This document shows positions 52,810 to 60,574 of a DNA stretch of 64,000 nt, one piece after another. The stretch lies in the NCBI GenBank assembly GCA_048264125.1, contig JBLXDM010000005.1:62001-126000 (forward strand). The letters are read 5' to 3'. Position numbers and translations under genes: made by a program. This DNA comes from M1-B18 sp048264125 (lineage in GTDB: Bacteria > Bacillota > Clostridia > Peptostreptococcales > Natronincolaceae). Within the stretch, counting starts at the first letter, position 1, and every line of letters starts with the position of its first letter. A model generated the notes under the pieces. The model ran no database searches, was not told the DNA's origin, and saw only the letters and a program-made list of their open reading frames with translations.

Positions 52810-53345
52810 TCCCCCACTCCTCCGCAACATTTCAATATAGTTTAATAGTTAAGTATTTCTACATTGCAGATGTATTTCCTCTATAACCTAGTAATTTTTG
52901 ACATAATTTCTTTGTACTTCCATATTATACTTCATATTACCATGACCTTTATATCATCCCCTTGGGACCTCAGCACTAGCTCAGAAATAATTTTTTATTC
53001 GGTTAAACACAAGATAATAACAGGCTTTTATAATAATGGAATAATCCCGTCAGTTTGACATATAAATCTATATATGATAAAATTCCATAACATCACTGAC
53101 TTTTCTGAAGAAATTCTCTAATTCTCTTCAAGCAAGCTTTTTATTTTTCTTCTGCATCGATCATAAAATAAACATCCTTAACAGCGGTTGGTTTTAACGT
53201 TTTTTTGTTCTTTCCTTATTTTGATATGAGACAATCCTCTTTTAGTAGGGAATTTATTTCAAGGACAGCCTTGATAAATTTTCACAGGTCGCAGTCGGCT
53301 TATGCCCCTAACCTGTTGACTAAAAACTTTAAAGGAGGAGATACG
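52810..53345. other. 536-base divergent intergenic region
   Basis: Between yifB (minus) and the KamA-family gene (plus). AT-rich. It holds a strong promoter-like pair for the plus gene and about 255 bases of leader with no open frame in phase and no riboswitch I can name. A short hairpin (GGC-TTAT-GCC) lies near 53298-53307. Nothing clear was found for the yifB side. Confidence 0.6.
53055..53083 (+). promoter_or_regulatory. sigma-A promoter of the aminomutase gene
   Basis: Perfect -35 TTGACA (53055-53060), 17-base spacer, -10 TAAAAT (53078-53083). Transcription should start near 53090, leaving a leader of about 255 nt. Best promoter match in the window. Confidence 0.7.
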
Positions 53346-54626
53346 ATGGAAAATTTACAACTGGAAAATAGTCGCGAGATCTCACTACGTCGCGCTGAAG
53401 TGTTAAAGTTTAGAATCGAAGATTACCTATCTGTCAAAGATAGTATACCAAAGGGGTTGTCTCAAGCTCAGGAAATGAAAAAGCTAGAAAAGAAGAAAAA
53501 AATATTAACAATGTTAAGTGCAACTGAAGAGGATTGGAACCAATGGCAGTGGCAGTTGAAGAATAGAATATCCGATGTGGAGCTTTTATCCAGTATTGTC
53601 AGCTTAACAGATCAGGAAATAGAAGCTATAAAAAAGGTACAGAAAAAATTCAGATGGTCTATATCGCCCTATTATTTATCCTTAATCGATGATGATAACC
53701 CCTATTGCCCTATAAAGCTAATGTCAATACCTACAAGACTAGAGTTAACTCAGAAGCTTGGGAAAATAGACCCTATGGCGGAGGAATACACCAATCCAGC
53801 CGGAAGCATTACCAGGAGATATCCTGACCGACTAATAATAAATGTCACAAATGAATGCGCCATGTATTGTCGTCATTGTCAAAGGAGAAGAAACATCGGC
53901 ACCCTAGACCAACACACCTCCCGACACATGTTGAAGGAATCTATTGATTATATAAAAAGCAATCCGGAAATAAGAGATGTGCTCATTACCGGCGGAGACC
54001 CCTTCACACTTTCCGACTCGTCTATTGAATGGCTGCTAAAGGAGCTACATGCGATACCCACAGTAGACTATATACGTATAGGTACCAGAACACTCGTAAC
54101 TATGCCTCAAAGAATATCTGATAATCTATTGTCTATATTAAAGAAATATGCCCCCATTTATATTAATACACATTTTAATCATCCTGCTGAAATCACAGCT
54201 GAGACAATGGAGGCATGTAGTAGATTGGCTAATGTAGGAGTACCGCTGGGAAATCAAGCTGTTCTGCTGAATGGTGTTAATAACAATAAGTTTGTAATGA
54301 GGCTTTTGAATCAGGAGCTCTTGAAATGTCGTGTAAAGCCCTATTATATATTTCATGCAAAGAAGGTTATAGGCACCACGCATTTTAATACCTCCGTTGA
54401 TGAGGGCATTGAAATAATGGAGTATTTAAGAGGCTATACCTCTGGTATGGCTATCCCCACTTATATTATAAATGCCCCTGACGGCAAGGGTAAAACTCCT
54501 GTCATGCCCCAGTACCTTATTTCTAGGGGCAAGGATTACGTGAAGATCAGAACCTGGGAGGGCGAGGTTATTGATTACCCTAACATGCCTACTAAATCGA
54601 TAGCACTGCTGCTTGAAAATCTATAG
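53346..54626 (+). CDS. eam: KamA-family radical SAM aminomutase, predicted glutamate 2,3-aminomutase
   Basis: PLP- and [4Fe-4S]-dependent enzyme, predicted to convert L-alpha-glutamate to L-beta-glutamate, a compatible solute. 426 residues with the radical SAM motif C171-AMY-C175-RH-C178 and PLP Lys383 in APDGKGK. In lysine 2,3-aminomutase two Asp residues (293, 330) bind the lysine side chain; glutamate 2,3-aminomutase of C. difficile has Lys and Asn (332, 369). Here the matching residues are Lys339 (FHAKKVIG) and Asn376 (IINAP), with the same spacing of 37. The ATG at 53346 follows AAAGGAGGAG. A longer frame from 53205 has no ribosome binding site. Confidence 0.9.
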   Translation: MENLQLENSREISLRRAEVLKFRIEDYLSVKDSIPKGLSQAQEMKKLEKKKKILTMLSATEEDWNQWQWQLKNRISDVELLSSIVSLTDQEIEAIKKVQKKFRWSISPYYLSLIDDDNPYCPIKLMSIPTRLELTQKLGKIDPMAEEYTNPAGSITRRYPDRLIINVTNECAMYCRHCQRRRNIGTLDQHTSRHMLKESIDYIKSNPEIRDVLITGGDPFTLSDSSIEWLLKELHAIPTVDYIRIGTRTLVTMPQRISDNLLSILKKYAPIYINTHFNHPAEITAETMEACSRLANVGVPLGNQAVLLNGVNNNKFVMRLLNQELLKCRVKPYYIFHAKKVIGTTHFNTSVDEGIEIMEYLRGYTSGMAIPTYIINAPDGKGKTPVMPQYLISRGKDYVKIRTWEGEVIDYPNMPTKSIALLLENL

Positions 54627-54633
54627 ATTATGC

Positions 54634-54670
54634 AAAAAAATAACTGCCTTAGGGTAGCTATTTTTTTATG
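54634..54670. terminator. bidirectional terminator between the aminomutase gene and yraN
   Basis: AAAAAATAACTGCC and GGGTAGCTATTTTTTT pair with one mismatch and one G-U, leaving T-runs on both strands. It lies just after the plus-strand stop (54626) and before the minus-strand yraN stop (54684), so it can serve both. Confidence 0.75.
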
Positions 54671-54683
54671 TAGAATTTTCCGA

Positions 54684-55037
54684 CTATGCTTCAAAGGCTC
54701 CCTCTATATGCTCTATCCTAAAGCCTTCCTTATCTCTGTATACCTCTATGACATCAAAGCGGAGTCCCTTGTCATCACAGCTTTGTTGCTGTATGAATTG
54801 CTCTGCAACCCGTGTGTAGGTCAATTGCTTTTTGTAATTGACAGCCTCCCTAGGCTTGCCATACAACTCATTGCTTCGCGTTTTAACCTCTATGAAGGAT
54901 AGACTATTACCCTTTGTGGCTATAATATCTATTTCTCCTATTTTTGTCCTGTAATTAGTGAATAGGATTTTATAGCCTTTTTCCCTTAAGTATTCATTTG
55001 CTCTGGCTTCCCCCCAGCGTCCCAATTCCTTCTTCAT
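54684..55037 (-). CDS. yraN: YraN family (UPF0102) endonuclease-like protein
   Basis: 117 residues with the family pattern GRWGEARANEYLREKGYKIL, KIGEIDIIATKGNSLSFIEV and KTRSNELYGKPREAV, that is the D...ExK nuclease-fold core. Biochemical role not established; members often lie beside rnhB, as here (10 bases away). Complete. Confidence 0.94.
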   Translation of the reverse strand: MKKELGRWGEARANEYLREKGYKILFTNYRTKIGEIDIIATKGNSLSFIEVKTRSNELYGKPREAVNYKKQLTYTRVAEQFIQQQSCDDKGLRFDVIEVYRDKEGFRIEHIEGAFEA

Positions 55038-55047
55038 AAATTTACAC

Positions 55048-55659
55048 CTATATAATTCTTTTCAGAAAGGTCATTCTATGTAAGTCACTGGGACCATGGG
55101 CCAGCAGAGCTGCTACATGCTGCTTAGTTCCATAGCCCTTATGCTGCTCTAAGCCATACTGAGGATATTCCTCTGCCCATTTCAGGCACATTCTGTCTCT
55201 TATGACCTTAGCAACGATTGATGCAGCAGCTATAGCCTGTGCTGTTGAATCACCCTTAATAATCGCTCTTTGAGGAATTTGTACATCTACATTTTCAGCA
55301 TCCACCAATATGTAATCAGGTATAATAAGATTTCCCTCAGGGTCCTTCATTGTGGTTAAGGCCTTTTTCATAGCCAGCTTTACGGCATTTTTAATATTGA
55401 TTTTGTCTATGACCGTTGCAGGCATTGTTCCTACACCTATAGCAACAGCCTTTTCCTTTATTATTTCATAAAGGTACTCTCTTTTTTTAGGTGATAATAG
55501 CTTTGAGTCATTGACACCCTCAATCCGCAGCTCCTGTGGCAGTATTACAGCAGCAGCCAAAACGCTACCGAAGAGGCAGCCTCGACCCACCTCGTCACAG
55601 CCGGCAATCCTTCCATAGCCCGCCTGCCATAAACCCCGTTCAATTTCTAATAAATCCAT
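55048..55659 (-). CDS. rnhB: ribonuclease HII
   Basis: Removes RNA from RNA-DNA hybrids, including single ribonucleotides. 203 residues with the GCDEVGRGCLFG motif (catalytic Asp and Glu), GVNDSKLLSPKKR, DYILVDAENV and the later IVAKVIRDRMCLKWA (last acidic residue nearby). Normal length. GGGGGACATGTT site. Standard place after rbgA. Confidence 0.97.
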   Translation of the reverse strand: MDLLEIERGLWQAGYGRIAGCDEVGRGCLFGSVLAAAVILPQELRIEGVNDSKLLSPKKREYLYEIIKEKAVAIGVGTMPATVIDKINIKNAVKLAMKKALTTMKDPEGNLIIPDYILVDAENVDVQIPQRAIIKGDSTAQAIAAASIVAKVIRDRMCLKWAEEYPQYGLEQHKGYGTKQHVAALLAHGPSDLHRMTFLKRII

Positions 55660-55683
55660 AACATGTCCCCCAATGCTATTTTA

Positions 55684-56544
55684 TTATATTAAATTCAGGT
55701 TCTGAGGAGTTTCCAAGGAAATCCTTCCGATTTTTCCTGCCCTGAACTCGTCCAATACAATGTTGGCAACCCTTGAGTAATCAATTTCTTTGCCCCTAAG
55801 GATACAGCCTCTATTTATAGCAATCTGATCCATTATATCAATGCCCTGCTGAAATTCACCCTCCAGATTATATCGCTGATATAATTCTTGCTTGTTATTC
55901 AGCTCAAGATACTCCACCAGCCTTAGGGCAAGAGTTTCTATATCCATTATCTCATCCTTTATCGCTCCTGTAAAAGCCAGCTTCTTAGCAACCTCTTGAT
56001 CCTCAAATTTAGGCCATAATATACCGGGAGTATCCAGTATTTCCAAATCTCCCTTTACTCTAAGCCATTGCTTACCCTTTGTAACCCCAGGACGATCCCC
56101 GGTTATTGCCTTCTTACGTCCCACCAGCTTATTTATGATGGAGGACTTACCAACATTGGGTATGCCTACTACCATTATCCTCATAGGTCTGGCCCTTCTA
56201 CCCTTGTCTATAAGGGCCTGCATTTTCTCCTTAAAGACATTTTCCCCTTCATTAATAGCCAATCTAAGGCCATCTCCACTGATGGTATTGACGGGAATAG
56301 CAGTAATGCCCTTGCTTTTATAATATTTTATCCAGCTGTTTGTGGCCTGCTCATTTGCGAGGTCAGCCTTGTTTAATATTATAACCCTTGGCTTTCCTCC
56401 AACGATGGCATCAATATCTGGATTTTTGCTGCTTAAGGGAATTCTGGCGTCCAACAGCTCGAATACAATGTCCACCAGCTTAAGCTGCTGCTGAAGCAGC
56501 TCTCTTGTCTTCTTCATATGACCGGGATACCAATTTATATTCAT
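55684..56544 (-). CDS. rbgA: ribosome biogenesis GTPase RbgA (YlqF)
   Basis: Circularly permuted GTPase needed for late 50S assembly. 286 residues, motif order G4 (LNKADLAN), G5, G1 (GIPNVGKSSIINKLVGRK), G2 (GVTKGKQW), G3 (DTPGILWP), then the C-terminal RNA-binding domain. N-terminal INWYPGHMKKT is the family start. Complete, with an AAAGGAGC site. Confidence 0.97.
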   Translation of the reverse strand: MNINWYPGHMKKTRELLQQQLKLVDIVFELLDARIPLSSKNPDIDAIVGGKPRVIILNKADLANEQATNSWIKYYKSKGITAIPVNTISGDGLRLAINEGENVFKEKMQALIDKGRRARPMRIMVVGIPNVGKSSIINKLVGRKKAITGDRPGVTKGKQWLRVKGDLEILDTPGILWPKFEDQEVAKKLAFTGAIKDEIMDIETLALRLVEYLELNNKQELYQRYNLEGEFQQGIDIMDQIAINRGCILRGKEIDYSRVANIVLDEFRAGKIGRISLETPQNLNLI

Positions 56545-56726
56545 AGCATCAGCTCCTTTATTACACTGCTATACAGTCCTTTTAGCGTGTATAATACCTT
56601 AGTAGTATTTATATCTATCTCAAAATCCATTCAGCGGATTTCCTTTACTTATTTGGTTGAGGTGAGCACACACGCAGACAGCGGAGAAGGTTCCTTTAGT
56701 CTCGCCCCATTTGTCTCGTTCTTAAT

Positions 56727-56793
56727 GACACAGAAGAACCGTCCCTCTGTGTTCTTGTTGTTTAACAACACAAGAGAACCGTCCCCTTGTGTT
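56727..56793. repeat. pair of REP-like palindromes with identical loop
   Basis: Two hairpins: ACACAGA (56728-56734) with TCTGTGT (56746-56752), and AACACAAG (56767-56774) with CTTGTGTT (56786-56793). Both enclose exactly the same 11 bases, AGAACCGTCCC. The stems differ but keep pairing. This matches the GGGACGGTTCT-type repeats known from many clostridial genomes. Non-coding, between rbgA and rplS. Confidence 0.75.
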
Positions 56794-56811
56794 CTGTCTT
56801 TTAAATTAAAC

Positions 56812-56835
56812 AAAGGGACTGTCACCAGTCCCTTT
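56812..56835 (-). terminator. terminator of rplS
   Basis: AAAGGGACT (56812-56820) and AGTCCCTTT (56827-56835) form a perfect 9-bp stem with a 6-base loop, directly after the rplS stop. On the minus strand it is followed by a T-rich stretch. Its sequence is related to the neighbouring REP-like units. Confidence 0.75.
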
Positions 56836-56838
56836 TGA

Positions 56839-57195
56839 TTACTTCTCGAATCTCTTCTTTTCCTTAATCTTGAAGGCAGCCTTACCAATTCTTCCACGAA
56901 GATAGTATAGTCTAGCTCTTCTAACCTTACCACGAGCAAGTACCTCGATTTTTTCAATCTTAGGTGAATGTACAGGGAATGTTCTTTCCACACCAACTCC
57001 GTAAGAAATTCTTCTTACAGTAAAGGTTTCAGCGATGCCGCCACCTTGTCTCTTGATACAGATTCCTTCGAAAACCTGAACTCTTTCTCTAGTGCCCTCT
57101 TTAATTCTAACGTGCACCTTAACCGTATCACCTACATTAAAAGGAGTCATATCTTTTTTAAGATGATCATTTGTTACAGCTTTTAATAAATCCAT
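56839..57195 (-). CDS. rplS: 50S ribosomal protein L19
   Basis: Large-subunit protein at the 30S interface. 118 residues with FNVGDTVKVHVRIKEGTRER, then VQVFEGICIKRQGGG and IEVLARGKVRRARLYYLRGR, which is the L19 signature. The ATG at 57195 with GGAGGGACAAC upstream is the start; the longer frame has no support. It has its own promoter and leader, separate from trmD upstream. Confidence 0.98.
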   Translation of the reverse strand: MDLLKAVTNDHLKKDMTPFNVGDTVKVHVRIKEGTRERVQVFEGICIKRQGGGIAETFTVRRISYGVGVERTFPVHSPKIEKIEVLARGKVRRARLYYLRGRIGKAAFKIKEKKRFEK

Positions 57196-57214
57196 AGTTG
57201 TCCCTCCTTCCTTC

Positions 57215-57262
57215 ATAGACGTTCTTATGATTCCCATTCATAGAGGACCGCCCGTAATACCT
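57215..57262 (-). ncRNA. candidate L19 leader
   Basis: The transcript before rplS contains ACGGGCGGTCCTCTATGAAT and then GGGAATCATAAG, in which TATGA pairs with TCATA. Position and sequence agree with the short L19 leader element known from Firmicutes, thought to give feedback by L19. The match is from memory of the family, not from a covariance search. Confidence 0.5.
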
Positions 57263-57267
57263 TTGCT

Positions 57268-57296
57268 ATTATATCATAACCATATTTATATGGCAA
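57268..57296 (-). promoter_or_regulatory. sigma-A promoter of rplS
   Basis: TTGCCA (57291-57296) and TATAAT (57268-57273), spacer 17, with TG one base before the -10. The start would be near 57261, at the beginning of the candidate L19 leader. Confidence 0.65.
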
Positions 57297-57307
57297 TAGC
57301 TAGTAGA

Positions 57308-58069
57308 TTATATTTCATCTTCTTTTTTAAGGCCTTCAGCCTTTATTTCCTCCAGCAGCTTTTTATCCTGCTTGGTTAGAGGGAATTTCGCCAATAGATC
57401 AGGACGTCTTTCCATGGTTAGCATCAAGGACATTTTCCTTCTCCAGAGGTCAATATTTTTATGGTTTCCCGAGATCAGCACCTCCGGAACCTCCTGGCCC
57501 CTGAAGCTGCTGGGTCTGGTATAGTGAGGGTATTCCAGAAGCCCAGATTGTATGGACTCCTCCTCATAGGATTCGGCCTGTGACAGTACTCCCGGTATAA
57601 GACGAGCGACTGCATCTATTACCACCATCGCCGCCAGCTCTCCACCCGTCAGAACATAGTCCCCGATAGAAAGCTCATCGGTTACGAGGCTGTCAATAAC
57701 CCTTTGGTCTATACCCTCATAATGACCGCATAGAAATATAAGCTCCTGCTCCATGGAGAGCTCCCCCGCCATAGCCTGATCGAAGCTTCTTCCCTTAGGT
57801 GTCATATATATAGTCCTTGGTTTTTTGTCCTCGCTGAAGGCTTTGACTACAGCATCATGGCAATCAAATAGAGGCTGTGGTGTCATCACCATACCGGCAC
57901 CACCCCCATAGGGGTAATCATCCACCTTTTTATGCTTGTTATCAGCATAATCTCTGATATTAATGCATTCTATATCAAGAAGTCCCTTGTCCTTGCCTCT
58001 TTGAATTATGCTGGAGCCCATAGGCCCCTCAAACATTTCAGGAAATAGGGTTAATATCCTAATAATCAT
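57308..58069 (-). CDS. trmD: tRNA (guanine-N1)-methyltransferase TrmD
   Basis: Methylates G37 next to the anticodon. 253 residues: RILTLFPEMFEGPMGSSII at the start, DYPYGGGAGMVMTPQP, the SAM-binding trefoil knot LCGHYEGIDQRV and GDYVLTGGELAAMVVIDAVA, then the C-terminal domain with YTRPSSFRGQEVP. Complete. Its start overlaps the rimM stop (AATGA), so translation is coupled. Confidence 0.98.
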   Translation of the reverse strand: MIIRILTLFPEMFEGPMGSSIIQRGKDKGLLDIECINIRDYADNKHKKVDDYPYGGGAGMVMTPQPLFDCHDAVVKAFSEDKKPRTIYMTPKGRSFDQAMAGELSMEQELIFLCGHYEGIDQRVIDSLVTDELSIGDYVLTGGELAAMVVIDAVARLIPGVLSQAESYEEESIQSGLLEYPHYTRPSSFRGQEVPEVLISGNHKNIDLWRRKMSLMLTMERRPDLLAKFPLTKQDKKLLEEIKAEGLKKEDEI

Positions 58070-58566
58070 TCTATCATTCCTTCAATGGGTTTTACAGTGA
58101 TGCGCTTATTTTCCAGGTCTATTTCCGGCACGAATTCTTTGACGGCAGGAATCATTATTTCCTTACCCCCAGCAGCCTCTATTAAATAGACCTCATTGGA
58201 GCCTGCCTGCAGGACATCCTTTATTTTTCCTAGAAAATCGCCTTCTACTGTATAGACCTCAAGCCCTAAAATATCTGCTATGTAATAGGTATCCTCCGGC
58301 AGCTGCCTTCGTTGTGTTTCATCTATAATCAGATATTTTCCCTTGAATTTTTCAACCAAATTAATGTCCTGATAGCCCTTAAAGGTTATTATTAGATTAT
58401 TCTTCTGATACTGAACTGAGGTGATATAAAATTTTTCCTCTAACCCCTCAATAAATACCCACTTCAATTCCTCAAAGCGATCATCGAAATCCGTCAGGGG
58501 TATAACCTTAAGTCCCCCCTTAATGCCATGGGTATTAATAATTTGACCAACTCGTAAGCTTCTCAT
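58066..58566 (-). CDS. rimM: 16S rRNA processing factor RimM
   Basis: 30S maturation factor that binds S19. 166 residues: N-terminal RimM domain (LRVGQIINTHGIKGGLKVIP, about 3-22) and a C-terminal PRC barrel (about 95-165) with AGSNEVYLIEAAGGKEIMIP. Complete, with a TAGGTGAA site. Confidence 0.96.
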   Translation of the reverse strand: MRSLRVGQIINTHGIKGGLKVIPLTDFDDRFEELKWVFIEGLEEKFYITSVQYQKNNLIITFKGYQDINLVEKFKGKYLIIDETQRRQLPEDTYYIADILGLEVYTVEGDFLGKIKDVLQAGSNEVYLIEAAGGKEIMIPAVKEFVPEIDLENKRITVKPIEGMIE

Positions 58567-58651
58567 ATTTTCACCTACTTTAATCTTACCTTAAGAAAAT
58601 TATACATAGTTATAGTCTCCATAAGGAGCCTAGGCAATACATAGATAGGGA

Positions 58652-58680
58652 ATAAGGATTAGGTTATCCCTAATCCTTAT
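58652..58680 (-). terminator. strong hairpin between khpA and rimM, no T-run
   Basis: ATAAGGATTAGG (58652-58663) and CCTAATCCTTAT (58669-58680) form a perfect 12-bp stem with a 5-base loop overlapping the khpA stop codon. No T-run follows on the minus strand, so it is probably an mRNA processing or stability element or a partial attenuator. Confidence 0.55.
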
Positions 58681-58904
58681 ATAATCTCTACGATTACTCT
58701 TTTGTTATCCTTGGTTGCTGCAGCTTTTACTACAGTTCTAATGGCCTTGGCAATTCTACCTTGCTTGCCAATAACCTTTCCCATATCTTCTGGGGCTACT
58801 TTTAGCTCAACAATAATCGATTGATTACCTTCAACTTCGTTAACGAAAACCTCATCCGGATTATCAACTAAAGCCTTAGCTATTACTTTTACTAATTCGC
58901 CCAT
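58677..58904 (-). CDS. khpA: KH-domain RNA-binding protein KhpA
   Basis: 75 residues forming a single KH domain with the GKQGRIAKAIRTVVKAAATK core (GxxG loop). Partner of KhpB/Jag in many Firmicutes, binding many RNAs and affecting cell division. Standard place between rpsP and rimM. GGGGGTTTTACCT site. Confidence 0.95.
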   Translation of the reverse strand: MGELVKVIAKALVDNPDEVFVNEVEGNQSIIVELKVAPEDMGKVIGKQGRIAKAIRTVVKAAATKDNKRVIVEII

Positions 58905-58928
58905 AGGTAAAACCCCCTAAAGTCATTA

Positions 58929-59174
58929 TTATTCAATAATGCCATTTTTCTTAAGTAAATACTTAACAGTATCTGTAGGTTGAGCACCAGTTTGTAACCA
59001 CTTAAGAGCCTTTTGATCGTCGATTTTGATTTCCTTTGGTTCTGAAATTGGATTATAAAACCCGATTTCCTCGATAAATCTACCATCTCTTGGAGATCTT
59101 GAATCAGCAACAACAATTCTATAGAAAGGTTTCTTGTGTGCACCCATTCTCTTTAATCTTATTTTAACAGCCAT
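58929..59174 (-). CDS. rpsP: 30S ribosomal protein S16
   Basis: 81 residues with the S16 signature VKIRLKRMGAHKKPFYRIVV and ADSRSPRDGRFIEEIGFYNP. Complete, preceded by AAAGGAGGTG. Small-subunit assembly protein. Between ffh and khpA as in Bacillus. Confidence 0.98.
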   Translation of the reverse strand: MAVKIRLKRMGAHKKPFYRIVVADSRSPRDGRFIEEIGFYNPISEPKEIKIDDQKALKWLQTGAQPTDTVKYLLKKNGIIE

Positions 59175-59210
59175 TATTTCACCTCCTTTAAATTCTAATA
59201 CATTTCAAAT

Positions 59211-60554
59211 TTATTTTCCAAAGAAGGGAAGCTTCATCCTTCCACCCTTTTTCATGTTCTTTTCCATATCAGTAAACTGCTTCATCATCTTTCTCGTTTG
59301 ATCAAATTGCTTTAGCAGCCGATTGACCTGTTGCACGGTGGTGCCGCTTCCTGCTGCGATACGCTTTCTCCTGCTGCCATTGATAACAGAAGGGTCCTTT
59401 CTCTCAACCTTTGTCATGGATTGAATAATAGCCTGAATATGAACCAGCTCCTTTTCATCCACGTCAATGTTTTTAAGCTGCTTCCCTGCACCAGGAATCA
59501 TTTCTAATAGCTGATTTAGCGGTCCCATGCTCTTTACCTGCTGTAGCTGGTCTAGGAAATCATCAAAGGTAAATTGCTGGGTTCTGATCTTGGTCTCCAG
59601 CTCCTTTGCCTTTTTAGCATCGAAGTTTTCCTGAGCCTTTTCTATTAGACTTAGAACATCACCCATTCCCAGGATTCTTGAAGCCATTCTATCGGGATGG
59701 AAGGGCTCTAAATCTGTAAGCTTTTCCCCCATGGCTGCAAATTTTATCGGCTTGTTGGTTACTGCTCTTACAGAAAGTGCAGCTCCACCTCTGGTATCAC
59801 CGTCAAGCTTTGTCAGAATAACTCCGTCTATGCCCAGCTTTTCATTGAAATGCTCAGCGACATTTACGGCGTCCTGTCCCGTCATGGAATCTACTACAAG
59901 AAGTATCTCATGGGGCTTAACAGTTGCCTTTATGCTTTGAAGCTCCCCCATAAGGTTATCGTCTATGTGTAAACGCCCGGCGGTATCTATAATTATGACG
60001 TCATTACCATGTCTGAAGCCATGCTCAATACCTGCTTTAGCTATATCTACAGGGCTTTGCTTGTCGCCCATCGCAAATACAGGCACCTCTACCTGACCAC
60101 CAACTACCTCCAGCTGCTTTATAGCTGCCGGTCTATAAATATCCCCTGCTATCAAGAGGGGCCTTTTACCCTGCTTTTTCATTAAGCCCGCCAGCTTACC
60201 ACTGGTGGTTGTCTTTCCTGCCCCCTGCAAGCCTACCAGCATAATGATGGTTGGCGGCTTTGAAGCAAATATGATTTTACTATTGGTGGAGCCCATAAGA
60301 GCTGTAAGCTCTTCATTTACTATTTTAATAACCTGTTGACCAGGGGTCAGACTCTCCAATACGTCAGCTCCGACTGCTCTCTCCTTTACCTTATTGATAA
60401 AGTCCTTTACAACCTTAAAGTTAACGTCTGCCTCCAGCAGGGCAAGCTTAACCTCTCTCATCGCCTCGGTTAAGTCCTTTTCAGTGATCTTTCCCTTGCC
60501 CTTCAGCTTATTCAAGGTATTTTGAAGTTTCTCTGCCAAGCCCTCAAAAACCAT
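59211..60554 (-). CDS. ffh: signal recognition particle protein Ffh
   Basis: SRP54 GTPase that binds signal sequences and the SRP RNA. 447 residues: N domain, G domain with GLQGAGKTTTSGKLAGLMKK, DTAGRLHID and TKLDGDTRGG, and a Met-rich M domain (about 300-447) with GSRRKRIAAGSGTTVQQVNR for RNA binding. Complete. It follows ylxM by 20 bases. Confidence 0.98.
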   Translation of the reverse strand: MVFEGLAEKLQNTLNKLKGKGKITEKDLTEAMREVKLALLEADVNFKVVKDFINKVKERAVGADVLESLTPGQQVIKIVNEELTALMGSTNSKIIFASKPPTIIMLVGLQGAGKTTTSGKLAGLMKKQGKRPLLIAGDIYRPAAIKQLEVVGGQVEVPVFAMGDKQSPVDIAKAGIEHGFRHGNDVIIIDTAGRLHIDDNLMGELQSIKATVKPHEILLVVDSMTGQDAVNVAEHFNEKLGIDGVILTKLDGDTRGGAALSVRAVTNKPIKFAAMGEKLTDLEPFHPDRMASRILGMGDVLSLIEKAQENFDAKKAKELETKIRTQQFTFDDFLDQLQQVKSMGPLNQLLEMIPGAGKQLKNIDVDEKELVHIQAIIQSMTKVERKDPSVINGSRRKRIAAGSGTTVQQVNRLLKQFDQTRKMMKQFTDMEKNMKKGGRMKLPFFGK

Positions 60555-60574
60555 TATGAAACCTCCTCGAATAT

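Noticed and set aside
53090..53345. Lysine or c-di-AMP riboswitch before the aminomutase gene
   Set aside because: Neither family's conserved core is visible.
54138..54383. Minus-strand frame of 81 codons inside the aminomutase gene
   Set aside because: It is antisense to a well-conserved enzyme core and has no ribosome binding site.
53346..54626. Annotation as lysine 2,3-aminomutase
   Set aside because: The two Asp residues that bind the lysine side chain are replaced by Lys339 and Asn376.
56649..56996. Minus-strand frame of 115 codons across the REP-like hairpins
   Set aside because: It covers the repeats and then runs out of frame through rplS. No start signal.
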